64,000 nt of DNA. It comes from Thermoanaerobacterium thermosaccharolyticum DSM 571. GTDB lineage: Bacteria; Bacillota; Thermoanaerobacteria; Thermoanaerobacterales; Thermoanaerobacteraceae. The stretch's first letter is position 1. Each line of letters opens with the position of its first letter. The DNA lies in assembly GCF_000145615.1 (NCBI RefSeq), contig NC_014410.1:2033501-2097500 (forward strand). The letters are read 5' to 3'. This document shows, one piece after another, positions 26,256-34,515 of this stretch. The position numbers and the translations under genes are program-made. The notes below the pieces were generated by a model that saw nothing but the letters and a program-made list of their open reading frames with translations, did not search any database and was not told where the DNA came from.

Positions 26256-27728
26256 GTGATTATCGACGTGAATTTATACCAAAAGATTAGAGAAATGTAT
26301 ACAGTACATCAAATGTCTCAAAGGGCTATAGCAAGGGAATTAAAAATTTCAAGGAATACTGTAAGAAAATACTGCAAAGGTGACAATGTTCCTTGGGAGA
26401 GAAAAGAATATTCCCGTGAGCCTGATGTCTTAACTCCTGATGTTATGGACTTTATCAGACAGTGCATTAAAGAAGATGAAGCAGAAGGAATAAAAAAACA
26501 ACGACATACAGCCAGAAGAATATATCATCGTCTAGTAGAAGAAAAAGGGTTTAAAGGTGGAGAATCCACAGTAAGATTGGCTGTACAACAACTTAAAGAT
26601 GAGATGCCAAAAGCATTCATCCTACTTCAATTCGACCCTGGAGAAGCAGCACAAGTAGATTGGGGTGAAGCTACTGTGTACCTTGACAACAAAAAAGTTT
26701 CTATAAATCTTTTCTGTATGCGACTCTGCTATAGTTGTGATATTTTTGTAATGGCATTTTATCGCCAAAATGAAGAATCATTTTTAGAAGGTAATATAAA
26801 AGCATTTGAACATTTTGGTGGTGTACCCCACAAACTAATTTTTGATAATGCAAGAGTTGCAGTAAAGGAAGGTTTCGGGACTCATGCCAGGCCTCAAGCC
26901 CGTTATCAAGCATTGAGTGCACATTACGCATTTAAAATGGAATTCTGTAATCCAAGTAAAGGAAATGAGAAAGGACTGGTTGAAAATCTGGTAGGCTGGG
27001 TAAGACGCAATATTTTAGTTCCTGTCCCAAGAGTAAATGATATTGATGAGTTAAACCAAATTCTTATGACAAACTGCTTGAAATACCGTTCCCATCAGAT
27101 ACGCGGCCATGAACAGACAGTCGGCCAAATGTATGAAATAGACAAATCATTATTATACTCACTTCCTAAATATGTATTTGATTCGAGCAAAAGCATATCA
27201 GTCAGTGTAGACGAGTATTCAACAGTGCGCTTTGATAGAAACAATTATTCAGTACCAGTAAAATATGTAGGCAAAAATGTCAGTATCAAAGCATATGGGA
27301 ATATATTAACCATCTTTTATCGTGGACAGGAAATTGCTAAACATAACAGAAGCTATGGTTCCAACAAAACAACTTACAAACTAGAACATTACATAGATCT
27401 ATTAGAACGAAAACCCAGAGCTGTATTCAATGCGAAGCCCGTAAAGGACCATGTAAAACAAGAATTATTAGAGTGGGGACAAACACTTCCGGGTGGAGCA
27501 AAAGACATGGTAAAAGTTCTGAGACTTTGTGTAGACTACGGTTCAGACAAGCTTCTAGAGATAAAAAAGCAAATTCCAGCAGGTGTTACACCTACTGTTG
27601 ATTTAATCCGCAGTTATCTAATAAAGCACAGCATACCAGAAAAAAGTACACAAAAAATTATAGACACAGTAAATGTAGAAGAAGTTGATTTAAGTATATA
27701 CGATAGACAATACGGGGTGGCACAATGA
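26256..27728 (+). CDS. istA: IS21 transposase IstA
   Basis: A 490-residue DDE transposase if started at GTG 26256, which follows AGGAGG by nine bases. The N-terminus is a helix-turn-helix (MSQRAIARELKISRNTVRKY), then the RNase H-like core with aspartates in AAQVDWGEA and LIFDNARVAV and glutamate in GLVENLVGWVRR, and a C-terminal beta-barrel region. It cuts and joins the element ends with IstB. The frame is open throughout. The stop overlaps the istB start (ATGA). Confidence 0.95.
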   Translation: MIIDVNLYQKIREMYTVHQMSQRAIARELKISRNTVRKYCKGDNVPWERKEYSREPDVLTPDVMDFIRQCIKEDEAEGIKKQRHTARRIYHRLVEEKGFKGGESTVRLAVQQLKDEMPKAFILLQFDPGEAAQVDWGEATVYLDNKKVSINLFCMRLCYSCDIFVMAFYRQNEESFLEGNIKAFEHFGGVPHKLIFDNARVAVKEGFGTHARPQARYQALSAHYAFKMEFCNPSKGNEKGLVENLVGWVRRNILVPVPRVNDIDELNQILMTNCLKYRSHQIRGHEQTVGQMYEIDKSLLYSLPKYVFDSSKSISVSVDEYSTVRFDRNNYSVPVKYVGKNVSIKAYGNILTIFYRGQEIAKHNRSYGSNKTTYKLEHYIDLLERKPRAVFNAKPVKDHVKQELLEWGQTLPGGAKDMVKVLRLCVDYGSDKLLEIKKQIPAGVTPTVDLIRSYLIKHSIPEKSTQKIIDTVNVEEVDLSIYDRQYGVAQ

Positions 27729-28471
27729 GTGAAATAAATGTAGCTAAAGAAACAATAAAACTTTATGCCAAACAGCTGAAACTGCCTACTTTTGCACAAT
27801 ACACAAGTATTATTAAACGCATGGATAGCAATATGGGATATGAGGAATTTCTCATAGAATTAATGAAAAAAGAAGTAGCTTCCAGGCAAGAAAATCAGCA
27901 AAAGCGTCGCATACACAAAGCGGGATTTCCTTACCTGAAAACCCTTGACGAATTTGATTATACCAGACTCAAATACGTCGAACAAGCCTTTATATGGGAA
28001 CTTGCCACATGTGAATTTATATCCAAGCGTCAAAATGTCATTATGATAGGAAACACTGGCACAGGCAAAACTCATATTTCAATAGGCTTAGGGCTAAAGG
28101 CTTGTAAAGAGGGGCATAACGTAAAATTCTATACCGTTGCAAATCTTGTAACAGAACTTACAGAAGCACAAGAGTACAAAAAGCTTCTAAAACTTGAAAA
28201 ACAGCTAGAAAAAGTGGACCTGTTAATTCTAGATGAACTATCATATCTATGTTTTAATAGGAACCAAGCTGATTTATTATTCAGGATAATTTCGGATCGT
28301 AGTGAAAAAGGAAGTGTAATAGTATCTACGAACCTTGAATTTTCAAGATGGACAGAAATGTTTGAGAATACTACTATGGTTGCAGCATTAGTAGATCGTC
28401 TAACCTTCCGTTCACATGTATTAAATATGAATGGAGAATCTTTCAGGCGTGATAATTCGCAAATAGAGTAG
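27725..28471 (+). CDS. istB: IS21 helper ATPase IstB
   Basis: A 248-residue AAA+ ATPase with Walker A GNTGTGKTH (about residues 110-118), Walker B LLILDELSYL, and sensor text VIVSTNLEFSRW, closely matching IstB/DnaC-like proteins. It directs target choice of IstA. It starts four bases before the istA stop, as usual for translational coupling in this family. Confidence 0.95.
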   Translation: MSEINVAKETIKLYAKQLKLPTFAQYTSIIKRMDSNMGYEEFLIELMKKEVASRQENQQKRRIHKAGFPYLKTLDEFDYTRLKYVEQAFIWELATCEFISKRQNVIMIGNTGTGKTHISIGLGLKACKEGHNVKFYTVANLVTELTEAQEYKKLLKLEKQLEKVDLLILDELSYLCFNRNQADLLFRIISDRSEKGSVIVSTNLEFSRWTEMFENTTMVAALVDRLTFRSHVLNMNGESFRRDNSQIE

Positions 28472-28664
28472 ATTATTATCCGCTCAGATGGTCACTTTGC
28501 AAATACCGATTTTAGTAATTATTTTTAAAAGAACACGTATCAACCATGGGAAAAGTCCTTTAGTAATGGCTCAAAAATTCATTAGCACATGGATCACTTT
28601 TTCAATAGCAAAAGTGGTTCAAAAATTCATTAGCATGTGGCTCAAATTTCTATTGACATTCACA

Positions 28665-28685
28665 ATCCTGCATATCATCATCCAT
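28665..28685 (-). pseudogene. 5' part of the interrupted small ORF plus right target duplication
   Basis: The right copy of ATCCTGCA is 28665-28672. The codons MDDD (28685 downwards) continue, after removal of the IS, into the frame at 25972-26132. Together they restore one open frame, which supports the position of the insertion. Confidence 0.45.
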
Positions 28686-28773
28686 ATTAGTTTTCGTTAG
28701 AGAATTTTATATTTGGTCTAAAAATAAAAAAAAATAGATACTCATAACTTTATTTTTCACTCTCGATGATCAA

Positions 28774-28822
28774 ATAAAAAATGAGCATAACATCTTGATT
28801 TTTTGCAAATTATTATGCTCAT
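28774..28822 (-). terminator. Terminator of the Rpn-type gene
   Basis: Arms 28813-28822 and 28781-28790 (ATGAGCATAA and its complement) with a 22-base loop; on the minus strand ATTTTTTATTTG follows. Confidence 0.75.
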
Positions 28823-28832
28823 TACTTATTTT

Positions 28833-29648
28833 TTAATTTATCAATTTTTTTATTTCTTCAACAGATAACTTTGTTATCTTAGAAATTTTTTCAATGCTTA
28901 TACCTTCACTCAACATTTCTTTTGCTATTGCAATTTTTTCTTGTTGTGCCCCTTTTTCAATACCCTTTTCAATTATCATCTTGTATGTTTCAGATTCTTC
29001 AATTCTAAACATTCTTACCACCTCCATAAAAGCTTTTTCAATAACTTCTCTTTTATATACAATACCCGATAATATCTCTGCCTTAAATGCTATGTCCTTC
29101 TTTTTGTTTATATCTAGAGGAATACCTTTTATCGCTTCAACACATCTTTCTAGATATTTTTCCCCCTCTTCTTTCCTTCTATTTTTGTCCATCAGTGGAA
29201 GAAGTGAATATAAATCATAATAATCTGTTTTTATAACTTCAGTAAATTTTATTTCACCAACGTTTATGATCCTATATCTATAGTCTAATGTGTTTTGTTC
29301 TCCAAAGTCGTAACTTAAGCTATTTACCATGTTTACATTGTCTTTGCCTATATATACGACTATCTGATATGGTATAAGATTGTGCTTTTCCATTATCTCA
29401 AGGGAATATCTAAGCATCCTGTAGGGCATTTTTCCGTCATTTTCTGATTGAAATTCAATGTGCACAGCAACATTTCCCTTGTCTATAGTGCACTTGAATA
29501 TCATATCGCTGTCTCTCCGTTCAACTCTTGCAAATTCTATATTAAGTTCATCAATTTTTGTGTATTGTAATCCGAGAAAATAACTCATTATGTCATCGGC
29601 CATATCTGAAAAAATATTTTTCATCGTTATATCGTATTTCTGCGCCAT
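28833..29648 (-). CDS. Rpn/YhgA-type PD-(D/E)XK nuclease family protein
   Basis: A 271-residue protein with the Rpn-family layout: KNIFSD near the N-terminus, then the nuclease core DMIFKCTIDKGNVAVHIEFQS with the (D/E)xK-like VHIEFQ strand, and MPYRMLRYS. In E. coli Rpn proteins cleave DNA and promote recA-independent recombination; many Firmicute copies sit near mobile elements, as here beside an IS21 element. The C-terminal 50 residues hold a charged coiled coil and a small HTH-like end (ISKITKLSVEEIKKLI). AAGGAAT precedes the ATG. The gene is monocistronic with a terminator. Confidence 0.82.
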   Translation of the reverse strand: MAQKYDITMKNIFSDMADDIMSYFLGLQYTKIDELNIEFARVERRDSDMIFKCTIDKGNVAVHIEFQSENDGKMPYRMLRYSLEIMEKHNLIPYQIVVYIGKDNVNMVNSLSYDFGEQNTLDYRYRIINVGEIKFTEVIKTDYYDLYSLLPLMDKNRRKEEGEKYLERCVEAIKGIPLDINKKKDIAFKAEILSGIVYKREVIEKAFMEVVRMFRIEESETYKMIIEKGIEKGAQQEKIAIAKEMLSEGISIEKISKITKLSVEEIKKLIN

Positions 29649-29795
29649 TTTTATTCCTTACATTTCCCTTCATCTTATAAGTATTATACCACACAGTCTC
29701 ACAAAAAGATATGGTTAATGTTATAAATAGTAAGTTATACTTATACAAGTTAATTAAATTAAATACCTTTTTAAAACTTAACTAACTTTTGAAAA

Positions 29796-29995
29796 TTAAG
29801 CATCTCTGCAAAGAATGAGCAGAGGTACATCATAAATTCGGATTTTTATCTGTTCATCTATATCATTTAATTTTATTTTGCCATCCAACAATGATTTGCC
29901 TATCTTTTTGACAGCATTGACTATTTCATTTCTTCTGCCATAGTTTAAACAACTAGAAATTTTAAACCTTTTGCTTATTTCATTTCCTGCGATTC
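29796..29995 (-). pseudogene. Fragment of an undecaprenyl-diphosphate synthase-like gene
   Basis: An internal piece without start reads SSCLNYGRRNEIVNAVKK followed by DGKIKLNDIDEQ, the conserved LNYGGR..IV.AV and IDE blocks of UppS/cis-prenyltransferases; text after that decays (VPLLILCRDA then stop, where the family has DPDLLIRTSGE). The upstream end is a stop codon. It overlaps the end of the radical SAM fragment. Confidence 0.75.
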
Positions 29996-30334
29996 ATCAG
30001 AATGATGGATGGACAGATTCACTTTTTTCTCCCAAATTTCATCCGCTACTTTACCCCAATTATCTGCTACTACTCTTAATTCATTATAAAGATTCTTAAT
30101 GTGGGAGGCCTCACTAGCTTCTGTATGTTTAGCACCTGACTCCTCAACGATCTCTAAAAGCTTTTCTGGATTATCAATTAGAGGACATGGCCTTAACATG
30201 GTTTGATTAAAAGGTTGTCTCTTTCTATATGCCTTTATAATAGGAGACTGCAATGCTTCTTTTAAGCTTATTTCATTTATATTTACATTGTCCTTACAAT
30301 AATAGTTAAAAAAATGATAGCTAATCCATAATTT
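29975..30334 (-). pseudogene. C-terminal fragment of a radical SAM protein
   Basis: About 119 codons beginning SYHFFNYYCKDNVNI and containing EALQSPIIKAYRKRQPFN, MLRPCPLIDNPEKL and ADNWGKVADEIW. This is the C-terminal auxiliary part found in a clostridial radical SAM group (HpnH-like/DUF3463-like); the CxxxCxxC cluster domain is missing. No start or ribosome binding site fits. It is fused, out of frame, to the yidC stump upstream. Confidence 0.7.
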
Positions 30335-30402
30335 TTAAATGCTAAAACTTCATATATAAATTTCAAAAGATAGCCTATTGGAACTGCAATAAAATCTAAC
30401 AT
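30283..30402 (-). pseudogene. N-terminal stump of a YidC/Oxa1 insertase gene
   Basis: The ATG at 30402 has an AAGAAAGGAG site and opens with MLDFIAVPIGYLLKFIYEV and NYGLAIIFLTIIVRT, the first conserved segment of Gram-positive YidC/SpoIIIJ. After 39 codons it stops at 30283, where the sequence has already switched to the radical SAM fragment. A functional short peptide is unlikely; the good ribosome binding site means it may still be translated. Confidence 0.75.
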
Positions 30403-30679
30403 TATTTTCTCCTTTCTTAAATATCATAATGGCATATTTTGATCTTAAATGGATTATAACTGACTTAATATATTTTTAATTAACTCTCAATTATTTACTT
30501 CTTTATTGGATTACACAATAGCACAATATCTGTCTACAAAAGATAACATAGAGTTAAATTTAAATCGTACGTTCGTCTTAAACAATATTAATATAAAGTT
30601 CTTATACTGTCAATGATTAATCATCACAAATGCCATTTTTACCGCATATACAGGTCTTATTATCTACTTTAGTTCTTTA

Positions 30680-31591
30680 CTACTTCTCTCTATAAAACAT
30701 TTCCGACTTGCGTAAATCTTCGTATACTTCCTGGATAACATATTCTGCAGCTTTTAAGCCCAAGTTTATGCATTTTTCCGCATGATCAAATCTGTACCAT
30801 CGGATATCATTTACCTTTGGTTTTATTACATAAACTTTCTTCTCAAAATTTTTTTCTTTGTTATCTCCATATAAATCGTCGTTTAATAATTTCATAGTTG
30901 TTGCTGTAATAGTTATAATTTCCGGTAGTATCTTTTTTGAATTAAAGTATCTTTCAAAATATATTGTTCTATTATTGCTTTGTAGAATTCTTTTAATGTT
31001 ATTAACGAAATTATAAAATGACCTGTTAAATATTCTAATATCTATATTTGAGCTTACGTCTGAAATTATAATTATATCTGCTCCTAATTTGAGAGCCAAA
31101 TCTATTGCATCAAAATTGATAATTGAACCATCAACTAATTTAGTATTTTGAAATTCTACAGGTTCAAATACAACAAGAATAGATATGCTCGCTCTTACTG
31201 CCTTTATTACTGAACCTTTTGAAAATATTATTTCTCTACCTTGTTTAATGTCTGTTGCTATCGCATAAAGAGGTATTTTGAGTTCATCAAAATCTTTTTT
31301 CATATAACTGGATAAAAATTTTTCTATTTTGTCACCTTTTATAAATCCTCTTTGCGGAATATTTAAATCTAACATTTTAATAAGTTTTAAAAAATTAATA
31401 TCTCTCACATCTTTAATTATCTTTTCCAAATCATTTCCTGAAGCATATATTGCACCAATCAGAGCTCCAATACTTGTGCCTATAATAAAATCAATTGGAA
31501 TATTTTTTTCTTCAAGTTTTTTCAACACGCCAAGATGTGCATATCCTCTTGCAGCCCCTCCACCTAATATTAACCCGACTTTTGGTCTCAT
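30680..31591 (-). CDS. Patatin-like phospholipase
   Basis: A 303-residue patatin-family hydrolase. The oxyanion motif GGGAARG (10-16), nucleophile elbow GTSIG (Ser40) and catalytic aspartate in LVDGSIIN (about 153) are all present. The family (RssA/YchK-like) cleaves acyl chains from phospholipids or related esters. No signal peptide. The ATG overlaps the stop of plsC by four bases (ATGA), so the two are translationally coupled; together they suggest a deacylation-reacylation pair for membrane lipid remodelling. Confidence 0.9.
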   Translation of the reverse strand: MRPKVGLILGGGAARGYAHLGVLKKLEEKNIPIDFIIGTSIGALIGAIYASGNDLEKIIKDVRDINFLKLIKMLDLNIPQRGFIKGDKIEKFLSSYMKKDFDELKIPLYAIATDIKQGREIIFSKGSVIKAVRASISILVVFEPVEFQNTKLVDGSIINFDAIDLALKLGADIIIISDVSSNIDIRIFNRSFYNFVNNIKRILQSNNRTIYFERYFNSKKILPEIITITATTMKLLNDDLYGDNKEKNFEKKVYVIKPKVNDIRWYRFDHAEKCINLGLKAAEYVIQEVYEDLRKSEMFYREK

Positions 31592-32199
31592 TTCACATCA
31601 CCAATCATCAATTTATTTAAACTATTTACAACCAAACATGACATACTTTCAATATCATCTGCAGGATTAATAATACATCCAACATTTATTATAATTTTCC
31701 CCGTACGTGGAATAATACTTCCTTTAGGTAAAATATTTTTAGTTCCAATTATAGCAACAGGTAATACCGGTACTTTTGCTTTTACAGAGAAAAATGATGC
31801 TCCAGACTTTATATTTACAATTTCATCTGTTTTGTACAAACCACCTTCAGGAAAAATCATTAGGATACCGTTATTCTTTAACACATCCAATGCGTCCTTT
31901 ACAGTTCTTCTTGAGCTAACTGTCTTTCTATATGTGCTTACAGGAATAGCTTTTATTTTTTTCAACACAAATCCTACCCCTAAAACGTCAAATAAATATG
32001 CTGCTGAAAAAAATGTCAGTCTAAAATTAAAAGCTGCAACCATGACCAGTCCATCCAACAGACTGGAATGATTGGCAACAATGATAAGCGGTCCATTAGC
32101 TGGAATATTTTCAATCCCTATTATTTGCAGCTTCCATACATATCTAAATAATACACGCAATGTGCTTCTTGCTAAATTGTAAAAATTAAAGCCTTTCAT
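31588..32199 (-). CDS. plsC: 1-acyl-glycerol-3-phosphate acyltransferase family protein
   Basis: A 203-residue PlsC-family enzyme. The catalytic NHSSLLD (HX4D; His44, Asp49) and the FPEGG substrate motif (near residue 116) are intact. It transfers an acyl group to lysophosphatidic acid or a related lysolipid at the inner membrane. It lies between the TetR regulator (20-base gap) and the patatin gene. Because such small PlsC-like proteins vary in acceptor, the symbol is family-level only. Confidence 0.85.
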   Translation of the reverse strand: MKGFNFYNLARSTLRVLFRYVWKLQIIGIENIPANGPLIIVANHSSLLDGLVMVAAFNFRLTFFSAAYLFDVLGVGFVLKKIKAIPVSTYRKTVSSRRTVKDALDVLKNNGILMIFPEGGLYKTDEIVNIKSGASFFSVKAKVPVLPVAIIGTKNILPKGSIIPRTGKIIINVGCIINPADDIESMSCLVVNSLNKLMIGDVK

Positions 32200-32219
32200 A
32201 TTTCCTCCAGTATATTTTT

Positions 32220-32792
32220 CTACTCAAAAATAATCTGAACAGCATTAAGCGCATCTGATATATCTCCTTCATCGGAGTCCAAAATTACTTGTATTGCCGT
32301 ACCGAACATTGCTCCAAGTATCATCCGTGCTACTGATTTTGACGAATAATTTGTTACATTATCATTCAAATTGCTTTTATTTAAAATCTTTTCTTCTATC
32401 ATATTTGATATTTCATTAAACAAATTTCTTAATAAAGAACTAAAAGAAGATGACCATATAGCCAGTCCAGTTAAGTCATATAATAGTCTGAATAATTCAG
32501 GATTATTATTTAGCATTTCTTTAAAAAATTTAATAAGAGATGACATTTTGTCACGAGCTGTTTCTCCTATATCCAAAGCTTCATTTATTTCATGTAAATA
32601 CTTATTTATCATCATTTTTATCACTTCAGCAAAAAGACCTTCTTTATTTCCAAAATAATAATTTAATTGGCTTAATACAACACCTGCTTCATTTGCAATA
32701 TCCCTTAATGATACATTAGCATATCCTTTTGTTGAAATACATTTATATGCAGCATTTAATATTTTTTGTGATTGATTTGTTTTTCCCTCCAT
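32220..32792 (-). CDS. TetR/AcrR-family transcriptional regulator
   Basis: A 190-residue regulator with an N-terminal helix-turn-helix (KILNAAYKCISTKGYANVSLRDIANEAGV, then LNYYFGNKEGLF) and a C-terminal ligand-binding helical domain. As first gene of the operon with plsC and patatin it probably controls lipid remodelling in response to a fatty acid or membrane-active compound; the ligand is inference. The promoter at 32906-32934 leaves a leader of about 105 bases. Confidence 0.9.
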   Translation of the reverse strand: MEGKTNQSQKILNAAYKCISTKGYANVSLRDIANEAGVVLSQLNYYFGNKEGLFAEVIKMMINKYLHEINEALDIGETARDKMSSLIKFFKEMLNNNPELFRLLYDLTGLAIWSSSFSSLLRNLFNEISNMIEEKILNKSNLNDNVTNYSSKSVARMILGAMFGTAIQVILDSDEGDISDALNAVQIIFE

Positions 32793-32905
32793 ATAAATTC
32801 TCCTTACTATTTATAGTTAATATTTAAGGCACCATGAACGAAATATAGTAATTATTAAAAATAAAAACATTCTTTAAATTAATTCAGACAACCGTCCTAT
32901 TACAT

Positions 32906-32934
32906 ATTATATTATTAAAAGATTCTAAAGTCAA
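32906..32934 (-). promoter_or_regulatory. Sigma-A promoter of the tetR-plsC-patatin operon
   Basis: On the minus strand TTGACT (32929-32934), 17-base spacer, TATAAT (32906-32911). Confidence 0.8.
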
Positions 32935-33124
32935 TATAATATAAATGCTGTTAAATATTTTCCCATTGCAATACTAGGAAATTATCTTTAAATGATTAAA
33001 CAGAAACTTTTCAACGCCTTAAAATATTTCGCAACATTAACTAACTACATTACCCCATTTATTCATTTTCATACATATCAGAAACAGACAGATAACATTA
33101 ATAAAATCCTATTTAAATTCGCAA
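32935..33124. other. Intergenic stretch, nothing recognised
   Basis: A+T-rich DNA between the tetR promoter and the terminator of the tRNA cluster. The plus-strand frame at 32992 has no ribosome binding site and no recognisable product. Confidence 0.5.
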
Positions 33125-33157
33125 TTAAAAAAGGTATGTATCTTACGACACATACCC
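33125..33157 (-). terminator. Terminator of the tRNA cluster
   Basis: On the minus strand GGTATGT (33150-33156) and ACATACC (33133-33139) form the stem, followed by TTTTTTAATT. Confidence 0.85.
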
Positions 33158-33175
33158 TCAGATATGCTATTTTAT

Positions 33176-33251
<76 letters not shown>

Positions 33252-33259
33252 ACGTTTTA

Positions 33260-33335
33260 TGGAGCGGACAACGAGACTCGAACTCGCGACCCTCACCTTG
33301 GCAAGGTGATGCTCTACCAACTGAGCTATGTCCGC
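33260..33335 (-). tRNA. tRNA-Gly (anticodon GCC)
   Basis: Acceptor GCGGACA with TGTCCGC, anticodon stem TCACC/GGTGA around TTGCCAA, encoded CCA. Eight bases separate it from tRNA-Lys. Confidence 0.95.
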
Positions 33336-33343
33336 ATGATATA

Positions 33344-33429
33344 TGGTGCGGGAGAAGGGACTTGAACCCATATGCCTTTTGGGCACTAGAACCTGAATCT
33401 AGCGCGTCTGCCAATTCCGCCACTCCCGC
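33344..33429 (-). tRNA. tRNA-Leu (anticodon CAG)
   Basis: Acceptor GCGGGAG with CTCCCGC, anticodon stem CTAGA/TCTAG around TTCAGGT, long variable arm as expected for leucine, encoded CCA. Confidence 0.95.
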
Positions 33430-33484
33430 ATTAACGCCAGATTGTTCTCTTTCTAAAAAATTACTATTTTAAATTTTTGCTTAA

Positions 33485-33557
33485 TGACCCATCCGCGATT
33501 CGAACGCGGGACACCCTGCTTAAAAGGCAGGTGCTCTGCCGACTGAGCTAATGGGTC
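33485..33557 (-). tRNA. tRNA-Lys (anticodon TTT)
   Basis: Acceptor GACCCAT with ATGGGTC, anticodon stem CCTGC/GCAGG around CTTTTAA. Unlike its neighbours the 3' CCA is not encoded (A is followed by TTA), so maturation needs a CCA-adding enzyme. A 55-base gap follows before tRNA-Leu. Confidence 0.95.
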
Positions 33558-33561
33558 ATGG

Positions 33562-33637
33562 TGGCTGGGATGGCAGGATTCGAACCTACGAACTGCCAGA
33601 GTCAAAGTCTGGTGCCTTACCACTTGGCTACATCCCA
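33562..33637 (-). tRNA. tRNA-Gln (anticodon TTG)
   Basis: Acceptor TGGGATG with CATCCCA, anticodon stem CCAGA/TCTGG around CTTTGAC, encoded CCA. It would be charged via Glu-tRNA(Gln) and the GatCAB of this window if GlnRS is absent. Confidence 0.95.
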
Positions 33638-33641
33638 TCAA

Positions 33642-33719
33642 TGGGGTGGGTAGTGGGACTCGAACCCACGACCTCCAGAGCCACAATCTGGCGCTCTAGC
33701 CAACTGAACTATACCCACC
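33642..33719 (-). tRNA. tRNA-His (anticodon GTG)
   Basis: Acceptor GTGGGTA with TACCCAC plus the additional G(-1) paired to C73, anticodon loop TTGTGGC, encoded CCA. Confidence 0.95.
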
Positions 33720-33751
33720 ATATTATAAATTTCAGTATGTTTCGCAAAAAA

Positions 33752-33828
33752 TGGTGCGCCTGAAGAGATTCGAACTCCCGACACACGGATTAGAAGTCCG
33801 TTGCTCTATCCAACTGAGCTACAGGCGC
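33752..33828 (-). tRNA. tRNA-Arg (anticodon TCT)
   Basis: Acceptor GCGCCTG with CAGGCGC, anticodon stem ACGGA/TCCGT around CTTCTAA, encoded CCA. Confidence 0.95.
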
Positions 33829-33832
33829 ATAT

Positions 33833-33906
33833 TGGAGCGGGTGATGGGAATCGAACCCACGTAACCAGCTTGGAAGGCTGGGGCTCTACCATTGAGCTAC
33901 ACCCGC
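33833..33906 (-). tRNA. tRNA-Gly (anticodon TCC)
   Basis: Acceptor GCGGGTG with CACCCGC, anticodon stem CCAGC/GCTGG around CTTCCAA, encoded CCA. It is the first gene of the tRNA transcript. Confidence 0.95.
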
Positions 33907-33953
33907 ATATACAGTTGTCATTGCTTTGTGCCTCATCGCTCTGACAGTTTTAA

Positions 33954-33982
33954 ATTATATCAGGAATATTTATCTTTGTCAA
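33954..33982 (-). promoter_or_regulatory. Consensus sigma-A promoter of the tRNA cluster
   Basis: On the minus strand TTGACA (33977-33982), exactly 17 bases, TATAAT (33954-33959), a perfect consensus, followed by a GC-rich discriminator region typical of stable RNA operons. Confidence 0.92.
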
Positions 33983-33993
33983 CACCTAAAAAA

Positions 33994-34515
33994 CTAATTT
34001 TTTGTACCACTTCTTTTATTCCCAATATACTGCTCCATATCGTCTATATTTAGAAGCTGTGGCACAATAATGCCATTTTCAATGTTTACAATAGACACAG
34101 TCCTAGATGAGCCTTCTCGAGGCATTGATGGGCTACCAGGGTTTAATACAATCATATCACCATCATTGTATACCAATGGCACGTGGGTATGACCATAGAA
34201 GACAGCATCAACACCATATTCCCTTGCTTTTTCTATTATAATACTCTTTTCAAACTTTACATAATACTTATGCCCGTGTGTCAATAATATTCTTTTACCG
34301 TCAATATCGATTATCTTCTCATATTTTTCTTTATCACCAAAATCACAATTGCCATAGACGTATAGCGTAGGAATTCCAAATTCTCTATTTAATTCTATCG
34401 CATCTCTGTAATAATCACCTAAATGTATTATATAATCAATGTTTTTAAGATTTTTAAGAATATTTCTAACAGATTGTATCATACCGTGCGTATCACTTGT
34501 AACAAATAATCTCAT
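33994..34515 (-). CDS. Metallophosphoesterase, MJ0936/YsnB-like
   Basis: A 173-residue calcineurin-like phosphodiesterase: VTSDTHGM, IIHLGDYYRD, VYGNCDF, LTHGHKYYV and FYGHTHVPLV. It is a shorter relative of the protein at 15841-16392. The ATG overlaps the rdgB stop by four bases, and the order rph-rdgB-phosphoesterase is the same as in Bacillus (rph-ysnA-ysnB), so it is a YsnB counterpart. The substrate is unknown; the operon partners suggest RNA or nucleotide clean-up. Confidence 0.88.
   Translation of the reverse strand: MRLFVTSDTHGMIQSVRNILKNLKNIDYIIHLGDYYRDAIELNREFGIPTLYVYGNCDFGDKEKYEKIIDIDGKRILLTHGHKYYVKFEKSIIIEKAREYGVDAVFYGHTHVPLVYNDGDMIVLNPGSPSMPREGSSRTVSIVNIENGIIVPQLLNIDDMEQYIGNKRSGTKN

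Larger units (their letters stand above)
26133..28664 (+). mobile_element. Complete IS21-family insertion sequence
   Basis: A 2532-bp element with TGT...ACA ends, imperfect terminal inverted repeats of about 27 bases (20 of 27 matching by eye, ending in TGAGCCA), several subterminal repeats, for example TCAAAAATTCATTAGCA at 28571-28587 and 28619-28635, and an 8-bp target duplication. It carries the typical overlapping istA-istB pair, both apparently intact. It is likely a recent, active insertion. Confidence 0.93.
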
